Of a DNA stretch of 44,721 bases, positions 1 through 8,489 are shown piece by piece. This DNA comes from Prevotella sp. (GTDB lineage: Bacteria > Bacteroidota > Bacteroidia > Bacteroidales > Bacteroidaceae). The stretch's first letter is position 1, and each line of letters opens with the position of its first letter. The stretch covers positions 1 to 44,721 of the forward strand of contig JAFVHN010000090.1 in assembly GCA_017474515.1 (NCBI GenBank), given 5' to 3'. The position numbers and the translations under genes were made by a program. The notes under the pieces are model-generated. The model worked only from the letters and a program-made list of their open reading frames with translations. It ran no database searches and was not told the origin of the DNA.

Positions 1-102
1 ACCGGAGCAGATGCTTTCTTCGCCATTCACTCCATCGCGGACACGGCATGGAAGAACAAACAACCACAACTCGACGCCATCGCAACCATTCTATCATTGT
101 AG
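1..102 (+). CDS. C-terminal tail of an unknown gene (partial)
   Basis: Frame 1 is open from the first base of the window to a TAG at 100-102 and encodes 33 residues ending in ATILSL. Codons favour G/C at the third position as in the neighbouring genes, and the peptide reads as an ordinary amphipathic C-terminus. The start lies outside the window and I do not recognise the family. The following 100 bases (103-199) hold no gene that I can support. Confidence 0.45.
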   Translation, partial: TGADAFFAIHSIADTAWKNKQPQLDAIATILSL

Positions 103-204
103 AGTGGAGCATATACGCATGGCTATTGCTGAATAGTTACCCATTAGAAAGCCGGGCCATGGATGATGGTAGGTATTATGAACGATTTATGTTTTTTCTT
201 TATC

Positions 205-475
205 TTGCGACGGGTAACGGAGCAGGTAAAAATAGTAAAAAATATTGACAAAATGTACAATTTTCTACAATATTTGTAATTCGCTGAATATCAGGGGGTT
301 GAAAATCTCCGTTGGTTTGACCGCAAATTTCGGGTAGAAAAATGGCAGTTTGAGGGGAGAGAATTTGCAAATCTCTCCCCTCAATTTGCGGTCAAACCTT
401 TTGGAGCAACCCAAAAACCATGAAAAATTTTGACAAAATGGAGCTTTTGCGCAGAGCCAAATGACGAAGACTAAT
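205..475 (-). repeat. Dispersed palindromic element, copy A
   Basis: One of six copies of the same intergenic element. The 83-bp core is 315-397, with arms GTTTGACCGCAAATTT and its complement. A second internal palindrome (GAGGGGAGAG...CTCTCCCCTC) sits inside the core. Flanks are TTGACAAAA at about 246, TATCA 21 bases before the core, and GAAAAATTTTGACAAAA 24 bases after it. The asymmetric mark TTGAG is at core offset 36-40, so the core is in the reverse sense. The copy lies between the 3' end of the partial gene and the 3' end of the alcohol dehydrogenase. Outer limits are approximate. Confidence 0.85.
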
Positions 476-538
476 AAGCCTTTTCGATGCCTCAAAAAGC
501 GAGGTCTTCAATATAAGAAAAGATATAGGAGTTCGGGG

Positions 539-585
539 TAAAGAAAACCGTTCTCAACAAGAAATCCATCTTGCTGAGAACGGTT
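539..585 (-). terminator. Terminator of the alcohol dehydrogenase gene
   Basis: The stem AACCGTTCTCA (546-556) pairs with TGAGAACGGTT (575-585), with further pairing inside the loop. On the minus strand it is followed by TTTTCTTT. It lies 18 bases beyond the stop of the minus-strand gene. Confidence 0.7.
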
Positions 586-602
586 GATGACTATTGCCAG
601 AA

Positions 603-1787
603 TCAATGGTTGGCCATGCGGTAGATTTCGGCCATCTGGTCGGGCCCGAGCACTTCAAGGGCGCCCACGGTGATGGTCTTTCCGCGGCTGCATTTATCTA
701 CGAGCACGCCGATTTCATCCTCGCTGATGGTGCGGCCCAATAGCTCGCCGATGGTGGTGGGCATGCCGATGGCGCGGTAGAACGTCTCCATGGCCTCGAT
801 GCCCTTTTCGGCGGTGCGCAGGGGATTGGTGAAGTCGTTCTCCACGCCCATCACGTTGACGGCGAAACGTTGGAACCTCTCCACATGGTTTTTCAGCACG
901 AAGCGTGCCCACGAGGGCCAGATGGCTGCCAGTCCGGCGCCGTGGGTCACGCCATAGACGGCGCTCAGCTCATGCTCCAGGCGGTGGGTGGCGAAGTCCT
1001 TGCCCAGCCCGCACTCCATGAGATTGTTGTGAGAGAGGCTGCCGGCCCACATGATTTGTGCGCGGTGACGGTAATCCTCGGGATTGCGGAGCACCTCGAA
1101 GGCACTGTCTTTCACCGTGCGCATCAACGCCTCGGCCAGGGCGTCGGTGAGCGTCATGTCCTGCTGGGGGGTGAAATAACGCTCCATGGTGTGCATCATG
1201 ATGTCGGTGGCACCGGCGGCTGTCTGGTATTCGGGCAGGGTGAAGGTGCGCTCGGGGTTCATCACGGCAAAGCGGCAACGACACAGGTCACTGTTGATGC
1301 CGCGCTTGTTCTTGTCTTCATCGCGGGTGATGACGCAGCTGTCGCTCATCTCACTTCCGGCGGCGGGGATGGTGAGCACGCAACCCACGGGAATGGAGTC
1401 TTGCGGCACGGCCTTTCCGGCCCAGAAGTCCCATACGTCGCCGTCGTAGCAAAGTCCGTAGGCGATGGCTTTCGACGAGTCGATGACGCTGCCGCCTCCA
1501 ACGGCAAGAATGAAGTCCACACCCTCGCGACGGCACAGGGCGATGCCCTCTTTCACTTTAGAGAGCAGCGGATTGGGCACCACGCCGCCCAGCTCGACAA
1601 AGGGGATGCCGGCCTCGGTGAGCAGGCGGAACATCTTGTCGAGCAGGCCGGAACGACGGGCACTGCCGCCGCCATAGTGTACAAGCACTTTTGTGCCGCC
1701 CCAGCGCTTGATGAGGGCGGGCACTTTTTCTTCACTTTGTCGTCCGAACACTACCTGAGTGGGACTATAGAAATTAAAATCGTTCAT
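603..1787 (-). CDS. Iron-containing alcohol dehydrogenase (YqhD/BdhA type)
   Basis: A 394-residue group III, metal-dependent, NAD(P)H-linked alcohol dehydrogenase, which would interconvert aldehydes and alcohols in the cytoplasm. The nucleotide-binding GGGSVIDSSK is at 97-106. The metal ligands line up with those of E. coli YqhD: D195, H199, H268 and H282, shifted by one residue. Length matches YqhD/butanol dehydrogenases. The start MNDFNFYSPTQVVFG is the usual N-terminus of the family. Its own terminator lies downstream. The 92-base gap to the upstream FAD/Fe-S oxidoreductase on the same strand shows no terminator, so co-transcription is possible. The physiological substrate cannot be told from sequence. 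Confidence 0.9.
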   Translation of the reverse strand: MNDFNFYSPTQVVFGRQSEEKVPALIKRWGGTKVLVHYGGGSARRSGLLDKMFRLLTEAGIPFVELGGVVPNPLLSKVKEGIALCRREGVDFILAVGGGSVIDSSKAIAYGLCYDGDVWDFWAGKAVPQDSIPVGCVLTIPAAGSEMSDSCVITRDEDKNKRGINSDLCRCRFAVMNPERTFTLPEYQTAAGATDIMMHTMERYFTPQQDMTLTDALAEALMRTVKDSAFEVLRNPEDYRHRAQIMWAGSLSHNNLMECGLGKDFATHRLEHELSAVYGVTHGAGLAAIWPSWARFVLKNHVERFQRFAVNVMGVENDFTNPLRTAEKGIEAMETFYRAIGMPTTIGELLGRTISEDEIGVLVDKCSRGKTITVGALEVLGPDQMAEIYRMANH

Positions 1788-1879
1788 GTCCTATTATTCA
1801 AATTAGTTTCAAAAAAACAATGTCAATGATGATTGCTCACTTATATGAATTTATTTGGAAAAAACATGTAAAGGGACGG

Positions 1880-4800
1880 TCAACGCGCCTTGGGCGTGGT
1901 ACATTCGTTCACCAGGTACACGATGCTCATGTATGGAATGCCGGTGTTTGTCTGGAGGCCGATCTCGCAAGTGCGGCTATTGGAGTAGCCCACTTCAATA
2001 TGGTTCTGCTCGATTTGCGGGCGCAACTTGCGGAGCGCGTACTCGTTGACCTCGGGGAAGGTGAAGCCTCGGTCGCCGGCAAACCCGCAGCACCCCACTC
2101 CCTCGGGCAGGAAGACATTGTTGCTACACATTCGGGCAAGGGCCATGAGCTGGTCCGACACGCCCATCTCGCGTGTGGAGCAAGTCAGGTGAATGGCTAT
2201 GCGGCGGTCGATGGGATGGAAGTCGAGGCGGTCCTTCAGATAAGTCATAATGAACTCGGCAGGCTCGTAGAGCTTCATCTTCGTGATGACCTTCTTCATG
2301 CGGTGCAGGCAGGGGCTCTGGTCGCAGAGCACGGGGTATCGCCCTTCGCCGCTGGCCTTCCACAAGGCCTCTTCCAACTCGGCACTCTTGCGGTCGGCAA
2401 TGTCGAGCATGCCCTTGCTTTCCCAAATCTGTCCGCAACACATCTTGTCCATTCCCTCGGGGAAGATGACCTCATAGCCGGCCTTGTTGAGCAGGTGACA
2501 CATGTCATCGACGAGCGATTTCTTGACCGGTGCACCCTTTGCCAGTCCCATGGTCTGGTTGATACAACTGGGGAAATACACCACCTTGAGGTCCTCCTGA
2601 GCGGCGGTTCCTATGTGAGCGCCGGGCTTGGGCTGGCTGAATTTCTTCGGCATGGCGGTTGTCCACAGGGGCAACCCCATCTTGTTCATGCCGCGACACA
2701 CGCTTGTCATGACCGATGAGCCGAGCACGCTGTGCCCGAGGTTGGCTACGCCGAGCACCATTCTCAATCCGCTCTTGATGCCGGCCATGTGGTTGGCGGC
2801 AAATTCGCCGGCCTTGTAGCCCGTGGGACTGTCGAGCATGTCCATCTGCCTGATGAGGTGCGTAAGCTCGCCGGTGTTGATTTTCATGGGACAAGAGGTT
2901 GAGCAGAGACCGTCGGTGGCGCAGGTCTGGTCGCCGTAGTATTTGTATTGCTTCTTCAACGTGGCCACGCGTTCGGGGTTCTTTCCGCTGGCCTCCAGGT
3001 CGCGTATCTCGCGTTGTATGGCAATGCGCATCCTCGACGAGAGGGTGAGTCCGCACGACACGCAGTTGACCTCGCAAAATCCGCACTCTATGCACTTGTT
3101 GGCGCGCTTGACGGCCTCGATGGTCTCGCGGGCGGTCGAGGTGTGCCCGTCGCGGAAATAGTGTCCGCCGTCGGGCACTTTGTCGAAGGCGTAGTCGAGC
3201 ACGGGCAGCGGTTTGAGGCACTTGATGAAGCACTCAGGGTCGTCGTTGAAGATAACGCCCTGGTTGAGCAGGTTGTCGGGGTCGAAAATCTGCTTCAGCT
3301 CCTTCATGGCCTCGTAGGCCTTCTCGCGCCATTCATATTTCACGAAGGGAGCCATGTTGCGTCCGGTGCCGTGCTCAGCCTTCAGCGAGCCGTCGTATTC
3401 TTCCACCACAAGGCGTGCCACGGCCCTCATCATCTCCTCGTAGCGGCGAACCTCGCTCTCGCTCTTGAAGCTCTGGTTGAGGATGAAATGGTAGTTGCCC
3501 TCGAAGGCATGGCCGTAGATGCAGGCGTCGGAATATCCGTGGTCGGCAATGAGTTTCTGCAACTTCACCGTGGCCTCGGGCAGGTCCTCAATGTGGAATG
3601 CCACGTCCTCGATGAGGCACGACGTTCCCACGGGCCGCGTGCCGCCCACGCTGGGGAAGATGCCCGAGCGTATGGCCCAGTATTTTCCATAAACGGCGGG
3701 GTCTTCGGTAAACTCGGCGGGGATGTATAGGCGGAACTGCTTCAGGCAATCCTGAATGGTGGCAATCTTCTGGAGCAACTGCTCGTGGGTGATGCCCTTG
3801 GTTTCGGTCAGAATGGCGGTCAGGTTGTGGTAGTCGCCGGGCTTCACGCCGGCAATCTTGCCCGCGTCAACGTCTTTCTTATATTGCAGGAAGACGGGGT
3901 CGTCAACCGAATTGAGCGACATGTAGTCGAGCATCTCGGCACTCTTCACCACCAGGTTTTCGGCGCTCATCTTCAGGTCCTCGTCGCCCGACTTTAGTTT
4001 CTTCATGGCCACCACGGCCTCGCAACTTTCCTTCATGGTGAGGAAATAGACCATGGCCGATGCCTTGTAGCGATAGTCGCGCAGCGTCTTCATGGTCACC
4101 TCAGAGAGGAATGCCAGGGTGCCCTCAGAGCCCACCATGCAATGGGCCATGATGTCGAAGGGGTCGTCGTAGGCGATGAGCGGCCGCAGGTTGAGGCCGG
4201 TGACGTTCTTGATGCTGTACTTGGTGCGTATGCGGTCGGCCAGTTCCTTGTCGGCCCTGACGCGGTCGCGCAACTCCTCAATGCGGCGGATGAAGTCGGG
4301 ATGCGACTGGCGGAAGCGTGCACGGCTCTCCTCGTCGCCGGTGTCAACGATGGTGCCGTCGGCCAGCACCAGCCGCGCACTCACCATCATGCGGTCGCTA
4401 TTGGCATGCACGCCGCAATTCATGCCCGAGGCATTGTTGATGACAATGCCGCCCACCATGGCACTGCCCACCGATGCGGGGTCGGGCGGGAACACGCGGC
4501 CGTAGGGCTTCAGCACCTCGTTCACGCGGGCGCCGACGATGCCGGGCTGCAGGCGGATGGTTTCCCGGCCGGGGCCAAGCTCGTAGTTCTCCCAATGCTT
4601 GCCGGCAACAATGAGCACGGAGTCGCTGATGCTCTGCCCCGAGAGCGACGTGCCGGCGGCGCGGAAGGTGTAGGGAATCTTGAAGCGGGCACAGGTCTTC
4701 ACAATCTCAGACACCTGGGCCTCGTTGTCGCTTCTAATCACAATTTTCGGAATCAGCCGGTAAAAGCTGGCGTCGGTACCCCAGCCCAGGGTTCTGAGCT

Positions 4801-4906
4801 CGTCGGTATAAATCTGGCGGGGGGGCACAAGTTTTTCCACTTCAGCCAGAAAAGCGGCATAATTGGCCGGAAGATGGTCGGCACTGCGGTTAACGGAATT
4901 TGACAT
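1880..4906 (-). CDS. FAD-linked oxidase with Fe-S and CCG domains (D-2-hydroxyacid dehydrogenase, YdiJ type)
   Basis: A 1,008-residue protein, close to the length of E. coli YdiJ. The N-terminal half is a PCMH-type FAD-binding domain (FRAAGTSLSGQS, then GGIVINNASGMNCG) followed by the FAD-oxidase C-terminal domain (YGHAFEGNYHF, KAEHGTGRN). A ferredoxin-like segment follows, with CIECGFCEVNC and CATDGLCSTSCP. The C-terminus has two CCG (heterodisulfide-reductase-like) units: PSCINQ...CCGQ and LTCSTRE...CCGF. Members oxidise D-lactate, glycolate or D-2-hydroxyglutarate and pass electrons to the respiratory chain. I infer a D-2-hydroxyacid substrate but cannot choose one. A good -7 motif lies 37 bases upstream. 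Confidence 0.9.
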   Translation of the reverse strand: MSNSVNRSADHLPANYAAFLAEVEKLVPPRQIYTDELRTLGWGTDASFYRLIPKIVIRSDNEAQVSEIVKTCARFKIPYTFRAAGTSLSGQSISDSVLIVAGKHWENYELGPGRETIRLQPGIVGARVNEVLKPYGRVFPPDPASVGSAMVGGIVINNASGMNCGVHANSDRMMVSARLVLADGTIVDTGDEESRARFRQSHPDFIRRIEELRDRVRADKELADRIRTKYSIKNVTGLNLRPLIAYDDPFDIMAHCMVGSEGTLAFLSEVTMKTLRDYRYKASAMVYFLTMKESCEAVVAMKKLKSGDEDLKMSAENLVVKSAEMLDYMSLNSVDDPVFLQYKKDVDAGKIAGVKPGDYHNLTAILTETKGITHEQLLQKIATIQDCLKQFRLYIPAEFTEDPAVYGKYWAIRSGIFPSVGGTRPVGTSCLIEDVAFHIEDLPEATVKLQKLIADHGYSDACIYGHAFEGNYHFILNQSFKSESEVRRYEEMMRAVARLVVEEYDGSLKAEHGTGRNMAPFVKYEWREKAYEAMKELKQIFDPDNLLNQGVIFNDDPECFIKCLKPLPVLDYAFDKVPDGGHYFRDGHTSTARETIEAVKRANKCIECGFCEVNCVSCGLTLSSRMRIAIQREIRDLEASGKNPERVATLKKQYKYYGDQTCATDGLCSTSCPMKINTGELTHLIRQMDMLDSPTGYKAGEFAANHMAGIKSGLRMVLGVANLGHSVLGSSVMTSVCRGMNKMGLPLWTTAMPKKFSQPKPGAHIGTAAQEDLKVVYFPSCINQTMGLAKGAPVKKSLVDDMCHLLNKAGYEVIFPEGMDKMCCGQIWESKGMLDIADRKSAELEEALWKASGEGRYPVLCDQSPCLHRMKKVITKMKLYEPAEFIMTYLKDRLDFHPIDRRIAIHLTCSTREMGVSDQLMALARMCSNNVFLPEGVGCCGFAGDRGFTFPEVNEYALRKLRPQIEQNHIEVGYSNSRTCEIGLQTNTGIPYMSIVYLVNECTTPKAR

Positions 4907-4942
4907 GATTGAAAAAAGATTTTGCTATTATATAAGTTTTCG

Positions 4943-4950
4943 CAAAGATA
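4943..4950 (-). promoter_or_regulatory. -7 promoter element of the FAD/Fe-S oxidoreductase gene
   Basis: The minus strand reads TATCTTTG, a perfect match to the Bacteroidota -7 consensus TAnnTTTG, 37 bases before the ATG. No convincing -33 TTTG is visible. Confidence 0.6.
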
Positions 4951-5139
4951 GCACTTTTTTTTCATTCCCGACGAATATTTTGCGTTTTTTTCGTTTTTGG
5001 GAGAAAATAATTGTATTTATTTGTATTTATGGGCTTTTACAAAACGACATCGGGATGCACGGCGATGGATTTCGCCATGCTGCATCCCGGTAATCATGGA
5101 AGCCTGCCAACCCTTCACTTTTTCACGCTATTGGGGTGG

Positions 5140-5372
5140 ATAGTCAGGGGGTGTGGAAATTATGAAAAATCTTGACAAAAGTTCCGATTTTTCGAAACTT
5201 TTGTAACACATTGATTATCAACGGCTTTAAAATCACGGGGAGTTTGACCGCAAATTTCGAGGAGTTTGACCGCAAATTTCTCCTCTCAAACTTCACAATC
5301 TCTCCCCGAAAAATGCGGTCAAACTTTTTTCAAGAAGGAAATTCTTTGAAAAATCTTGACAAAACCGAATGA
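5140..5372 (-). repeat. Dispersed palindromic element, copy B (core inverted relative to flanks)
   Basis: The 83-bp core is 5242-5324. Left flank is GAAAAATCTTGACAAAA (5164-5180) and TTGATTATCA; right flank is GAAAAATCTTGACAAAA at about 5348-5364. The mark CTCAA is at core offset 44-48, so with these flanks the core is flipped relative to copies A, D, E and F. A second arm copy, GTTTGACCGCAAATTTC, begins near 5263 inside the core. The copy lies between the tRNA terminator and the 5' end of the FAD/Fe-S oxidoreductase gene. Confidence 0.85.
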
Positions 5373-5403
5373 AAATATTTTACAAAAAGCGTTCTCCTGA
5401 AAC

Positions 5404-5445
5404 CCAAAAAGGCACCCATCCTGCGGAGAGGAATGGGTGCCTTTT
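5404..5445 (-). terminator. Terminator of the SRP RNA - tRNA unit
   Basis: A perfect 9-bp stem GGCACCCAT (5411-5419) / ATGGGTGCC (5433-5441) is followed on the minus strand by TTTTTGGG. It starts 9 bases after the 3' end of the tRNA. Confidence 0.85.
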
Positions 5446-5449
5446 GGAG

Positions 5450-5523
5450 AGCCTCTTGTCGGATTCGAACCAACGACCCCGAGATTACAAATCACGTGCT
5501 CTGGCCAACTGAGCTAAAGAGGC
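5450..5523 (-). tRNA. tRNA-Thr, anticodon UGU
   Basis: The 74-nt cloverleaf reads on the minus strand: acceptor GCCTCTT/AAGAGGC, D stem GCTC/GAGC, anticodon loop TTTGTAA (anticodon TGT), T stem GTTGG/CCGAC with loop TTCGAAT. The anticodon stem CGTGA/TCTCG contains one T-T mismatch in the middle. CCA is not encoded: the discriminator T is followed by CTCC. The 5' end lies only 4 nt after the SRP RNA, so both probably come from one transcript and RNase P would make the tRNA 5' end. Confidence 0.95.
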
Positions 5524-5527
5524 GGGT

Positions 5528-5622
5528 GGGCAAGCTATCTATATCGCGTCGCTCAACCCACTACCTTTGCTACGTTCCCGTCCTGGAGGATTCGCGGGGA
5601 GCTGACCGTATAGGACTTACCC
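5528..5622 (-). ncRNA. ffs: Signal recognition particle RNA (small bacterial type)
   Basis: The minus strand shows the SRP helix-8 core: GACGGGAACGTAGCAAAGG, with a GGAA tetraloop closed by ACG/CGT and the AGCA side. Distal helices GCTC/GAGC and CCC/GGG pair around it. The ends close as GGGTAAG (5622-5616) with CTTGCCC (5534-5528), followed by CTATA/TATAG, which sets the limits at 95 nt. It binds Ffh and guides ribosomes making membrane proteins to FtsY. It has its own -7 motif upstream and runs into tRNA-Thr after 4 nt. Confidence 0.93.
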
Positions 5623-5638
5623 ATGTTTTTTGCGGGTG

Positions 5639-5646
5639 CAAAGGTA
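5639..5646 (-). promoter_or_regulatory. -7 promoter element of the SRP RNA - tRNA-Thr unit
   Basis: The minus strand reads TACCTTTG, a match to TAnnTTTG, 16 nt before the mature SRP RNA 5' end. No strong -33 element. A short 5' leader would have to be removed. Confidence 0.65.
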
Positions 5647-5753
5647 CACATTTTTCGCAAAACGAGAAAATTTTTGCCCAAAAATCGCTTTCCCCGCGGC
5701 CGTTTTATCAGTATTTAACACTCGGGGAGGTGTGGAAAAAGGGGGAAAGGGGG

Positions 5754-5801
5754 AAAAAGAAAGGGTGAAAAAGACTCCCTTCGGCGTCCATTCACCCTTT
5801 C
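5754..5801 (-). terminator. Terminator of the vWA lipoprotein gene
   Basis: The 11-bp stem GAAAGGGTGAA (5759-5769) / TTCACCCTTTC (5791-5801) is followed on the minus strand by TTTTTCCC. It lies about 45 bases past the stop codon. Confidence 0.7.
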
Positions 5802-5844
5802 GCTCATTCATCCTTGATATTTATTTCAATCTCTCAACTTTATT

Positions 5845-7098
5845 CTATTCTGTGTATGAACTGATAAGGCGGATGAGCAGGTTATTGAGCTGCTCCACCT
5901 CATATTCGCCCACGGACGCCGCCATGTGCGGGTTGCCCACCCCGCTATGGTCGGTCAGGAAGACGTAGGTGCCGCCGGTGGCATTGGCAAAGAAGCGAAG
6001 CATGAACTCGGTGTTCTTGTCAACGCCGCTGGCTGCCACGGGAATAAGCTTGATGCCCAGCTTGGCGCAGGTGGCCACCGACTGCTGGAGGGAGCGGATG
6101 ATCTGCGTCTCGTGGTGAGCCGGGGCATCGAGCACCATGAAGGCCAGGCGGGTGCGGGCATTGTTGTCCCACGACAAGTCCTGCAATGTTTTCTCAAGGG
6201 CTGTATGCACGGCCTCGGGATAGTCGCCGCCGCCATCGGCACTTTGGTTTTTCACAAAACTGGCAGTCTTGTTGACATTGTCGGTAAAGTTCTGATGGCG
6301 AGTAACATATTCGTCTCCCTCGTCGCGATAGAACAATGCCGCGGTGCGCATCTTCATGCCCGGACGAACCGACTTCACCTTGTTGATGATGTCCACAAGG
6401 TCTTGCTTGAGGAAGTCAATTTCGTCCATCATGGAGCCGGTGGCATCCACGATGAAGGCGATGTCGGCCTGCTGGGAAACCGACGGGGCTTTCTTACATA
6501 CATACGTATTGAGGGGTTCCGACTGAAGGAGCGAGTCGAGGGGGCACAACTTGGGGTTTCCGTCCATCACCTCGCCATTCACGCTGATGCGCAGGTTGGC
6601 GGGGTTGACTTCTGTTTTTTGGAACAGGCCCACCCAACATTCGGCAAGGCCGTGGTTATCGGTAACGGTTTCCCAAACCACGCTGGGTTCACCCTCTCCG
6701 TTATGAAGCAGCTTGACTTTCACGCCGGGCAGGGCCTTGCCACTGGCATCGGTCACCTTCACGGGAATGCGGTTGTTGGTGTAGAATTGCCAATAGTCGC
6801 TCTTGTCGGAAAAATTGTTTCCCAGCATCAACTTCGACCAGAAAGACCAGTGGGTGAGGTCGCACCACTCGCCCGCGGTGACGATGCCGGCCTGCGTGTT
6901 TTCGTCGGGCATGCCCTCTCCGCCATTTCCGACGGCCACGCCATCCTTCTCTCCGGAAGTGCCTACGGCAAATCCAAAATAATCTGTTTCGAAGGAAACG
7001 GGCTCATCGTCGCCTTCTGATTTTGAACAAGAAACAACGAACATAATTGCCAGCAAACCGATGCCGGCCAGGGGAGCAAAGAACTTGATTTTTTTCAT
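5845..7098 (-). CDS. Lipoprotein with a von Willebrand factor A domain
   Basis: A 417-residue exported lipoprotein. I chose the ATG at 7098 because it gives a typical signal, MKKIKFFAPLAGIGLLAIMF, followed by the lipobox VVSC with Cys24 as the lipidated residue; the frame is open 30 codons further upstream but that would bury the signal. Residues ~110-155 (IPVKVTDASGKALPGVKVKLLHN) look like a carboxypeptidase-regulatory/Ig-like fold. A vWA domain follows, with an intact MIDAS start DATGS at 218-222. vWA domains bind partners through a metal ion. A cell-surface adhesive or scaffold role is inference. It is followed by a terminator and appears monocistronic. Confidence 0.85.
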   Translation of the reverse strand: MKKIKFFAPLAGIGLLAIMFVVSCSKSEGDDEPVSFETDYFGFAVGTSGEKDGVAVGNGGEGMPDENTQAGIVTAGEWCDLTHWSFWSKLMLGNNFSDKSDYWQFYTNNRIPVKVTDASGKALPGVKVKLLHNGEGEPSVVWETVTDNHGLAECWVGLFQKTEVNPANLRISVNGEVMDGNPKLCPLDSLLQSEPLNTYVCKKAPSVSQQADIAFIVDATGSMMDEIDFLKQDLVDIINKVKSVRPGMKMRTAALFYRDEGDEYVTRHQNFTDNVNKTASFVKNQSADGGGDYPEAVHTALEKTLQDLSWDNNARTRLAFMVLDAPAHHETQIIRSLQQSVATCAKLGIKLIPVAASGVDKNTEFMLRFFANATGGTYVFLTDHSGVGNPHMAASVGEYEVEQLNNLLIRLISSYTE

Positions 7099-7210
7099 GA
7101 TTCTAAAAATTTTGTTGTTTACCTTCAAAACGCCCGCCATCGGGAATACTTGCACCTGAAGCCGCGCTTTAACCTTCGTTAACAACAAAAAGAGGGGCTA
7201 AAAACCTAAT

Positions 7211-7273
7211 TTTTCTAGAAACTCTAGAGAATCTAGAATCTCTAGAAAATCTAGAAAGTCTAAAGAGTCTGGA
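7211..7273. repeat. 9-bp TCTAGA minisatellite, intergenic locus
   Basis: Seven consecutive 9-bp units of the form NNNTCTAGA (ttttctaga, aactctaga, gaatctaga, atctctaga, aaatctaga, then two decayed units). It lies between the vWA gene and the GlsB terminator. The same 9-bp unit on the same strand fills part of the NRPS coding region at 19717-19797. Confidence 0.85.
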
Positions 7274-7274
7274 A

Positions 7275-7316
7275 AAAAAAAGAAAAGGCTTTGTCCGGGT
7301 TGGCCCGGACAAAGCC
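7275..7316 (-). terminator. Terminator of the GlsB-like gene
   Basis: A perfect 13-bp stem GGCTTTGTCCGGG (7287-7299) / CCCGGACAAAGCC (7304-7316) is followed on the minus strand by TTTTCTTTTTTTTTCC. Confidence 0.9.
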
Positions 7317-7345
7317 ATCTAGTTTTACGAAGTTCGGAGCGAGCC

Positions 7346-7591
7346 TTACTTCTTGTTGAAAAGTGATGCCAACCAGAGCACAATCACGGCACCCACCACG
7401 GCAGTGGCAATGGTGCCAATCGTGGTGTCGCCCCATGAAATGCCTAACCATCCGAGCACATGGCCGCCGACAACACCGCCGAGAAGGCCGAGAAGGCAGT
7501 TCCACAGAAGGCCGAAACCCGAACCGCGCATAATCTTTCCGGCCAGGAAACCGGAAATGATTCCGATGATGATTGAATAAACAAACGACAT
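7346..7591 (-). CDS. GlsB/YeaQ/YmgE family stress-response membrane protein
   Basis: An 81-residue, very hydrophobic glycine-rich protein with three membrane segments: IIIGIISGFLAGKIM, LLWNCLLGLLGGVVGGHVLG and IGTIATAVVGAVIVLWLASLF. The order and the GxxGGVVGG stretch are those of the transglycosylase-associated (YeaQ/GlsB) family. Members sit in the inner membrane and are induced by stress; no enzymatic activity is established. Length fits the family exactly. A perfect terminator follows, and the upstream lysozyme-like gene on the same strand ends 53 bases away. Confidence 0.88.
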   Translation of the reverse strand: MSFVYSIIIGIISGFLAGKIMRGSGFGLLWNCLLGLLGGVVGGHVLGWLGISWGDTTIGTIATAVVGAVIVLWLASLFNKK

Positions 7592-7644
7592 AATCTTAAA
7601 ATTTTAATTACCTTATTTATATATATAAGAAAAAAAGAGCGTGG

Positions 7645-8463
7645 TTATGGAATGCAAAGTTGGCGAAGGTCGTAGAAACTTCCATTGTAAACATCGAAGT
7701 CCACCGGCCTGTTGATGCCCGGCAAGCGCCCGGCATCGGTGTGCTGCCAGAACTTCCACTGGCCCTTATATTCCACCTTGTCAACATAATAATGGGCAAT
7801 CCAGTAGGGGTAGTCGTCGAAAACGGGGGTCCCCAGGTGGGCCACCTTGAACCTATAGTAAGTGTAGATGATGGGCTTCACATGGTATTTGTCTTCCACA
7901 ATATGAAGCCATGTGAGGATTTCGCGCTGGAAATCCTCTTCCGACATGCCGGAAGGCTTGTCCTCCACATCGAGCACCGGTGGCAAGTCGCCCTTCTGCA
8001 AGTGCACCTTTTTCAGGAAGAAGGCCGCCTGGTCGCGGGCGCTCGACTTATTGCTCCAGAAGTGGTAGGCCCCTCGCATATAGCCATATTTGCGGGCATT
8101 GCTGAAATTTTCCTTGAAACGGGGGTCAACAAACGACGACCCCTCGGTGGCCTTTATCATGATGAAGCGCACCGGGCACTTCTGAATCATGGCATTTTGC
8201 AACTGCTCCCAGTCTATTTCGCGCTGGTGGTGGCTGATGTCAATGCCGTGGATTTCGTAACCTTTCGGATATTTGGGGTCGCCAAAGAGTGCCTTCCACC
8301 TGAAACTGAACGGCCCCACGAACAAGTTATAGAACAGCCAAACGTAGAACACCACCCCGAGCATTGTCAATATGCCCGCCACCTTCCTTGGATGGCGTCC
8401 AAAGAAGGAGCGCTTGCTGCCTTTGCCAGCGCTTCGAAGCTTCTTGCCTTTGGTGGTCTTCAC
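7645..8463 (-). CDS. Membrane-anchored glycoside hydrolase family 25 (lysozyme-type) protein
   Basis: A 272-residue protein. Residues 1-27 are strongly basic, a single membrane segment spans about 28-50 (GILTMLGVVFYVWLFYNLFV), and the GH25 domain runs from ~70 to the end. GH25 hallmarks are visible: GIDISHHQ with D75, IMIKATEGSSFVDP, GAYHFW, and PPVLDVED with D165 and E167. GH25 enzymes cut the MurNAc-GlcNAc bond of peptidoglycan. The N-terminal anchor suggests activity in the periplasm facing the wall. The residues needed for catalysis look intact. The gene lies downstream of the phosphofructokinase with a hairpin between them. Confidence 0.9.
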   Translation of the reverse strand: MKTTKGKKLRSAGKGSKRSFFGRHPRKVAGILTMLGVVFYVWLFYNLFVGPFSFRWKALFGDPKYPKGYEIHGIDISHHQREIDWEQLQNAMIQKCPVRFIMIKATEGSSFVDPRFKENFSNARKYGYMRGAYHFWSNKSSARDQAAFFLKKVHLQKGDLPPVLDVEDKPSGMSEEDFQREILTWLHIVEDKYHVKPIIYTYYRFKVAHLGTPVFDDYPYWIAHYYVDKVEYKGQWKFWQHTDAGRLPGINRPVDFDVYNGSFYDLRQLCIP

Positions 8464-8489
8464 GGTAAAATATTAAAAGGAAAAATGAA

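Noticed and set aside
48-248. 66-codon ORF near the left edge
   Set aside because: It overlaps the better-supported gene tail at 1-102 in another frame and runs into repeat copy A.
205-475. Repeat copy A as a retron, riboswitch or group II intron fragment
   Set aside because: No reverse transcriptase, no known aptamer core and no intron domain V pattern; the palindromic core with fixed spacing does not match these classes.
870-1829. 319-codon plus-strand ORF opposite the alcohol dehydrogenase
   Set aside because: A shadow of GC-rich third positions in the minus-strand gene; no recognisable family or start context. The same reasoning removes the long opposite-strand frames at 1820-2719, 19865-21652, 23239-26412 and 40419-41966.
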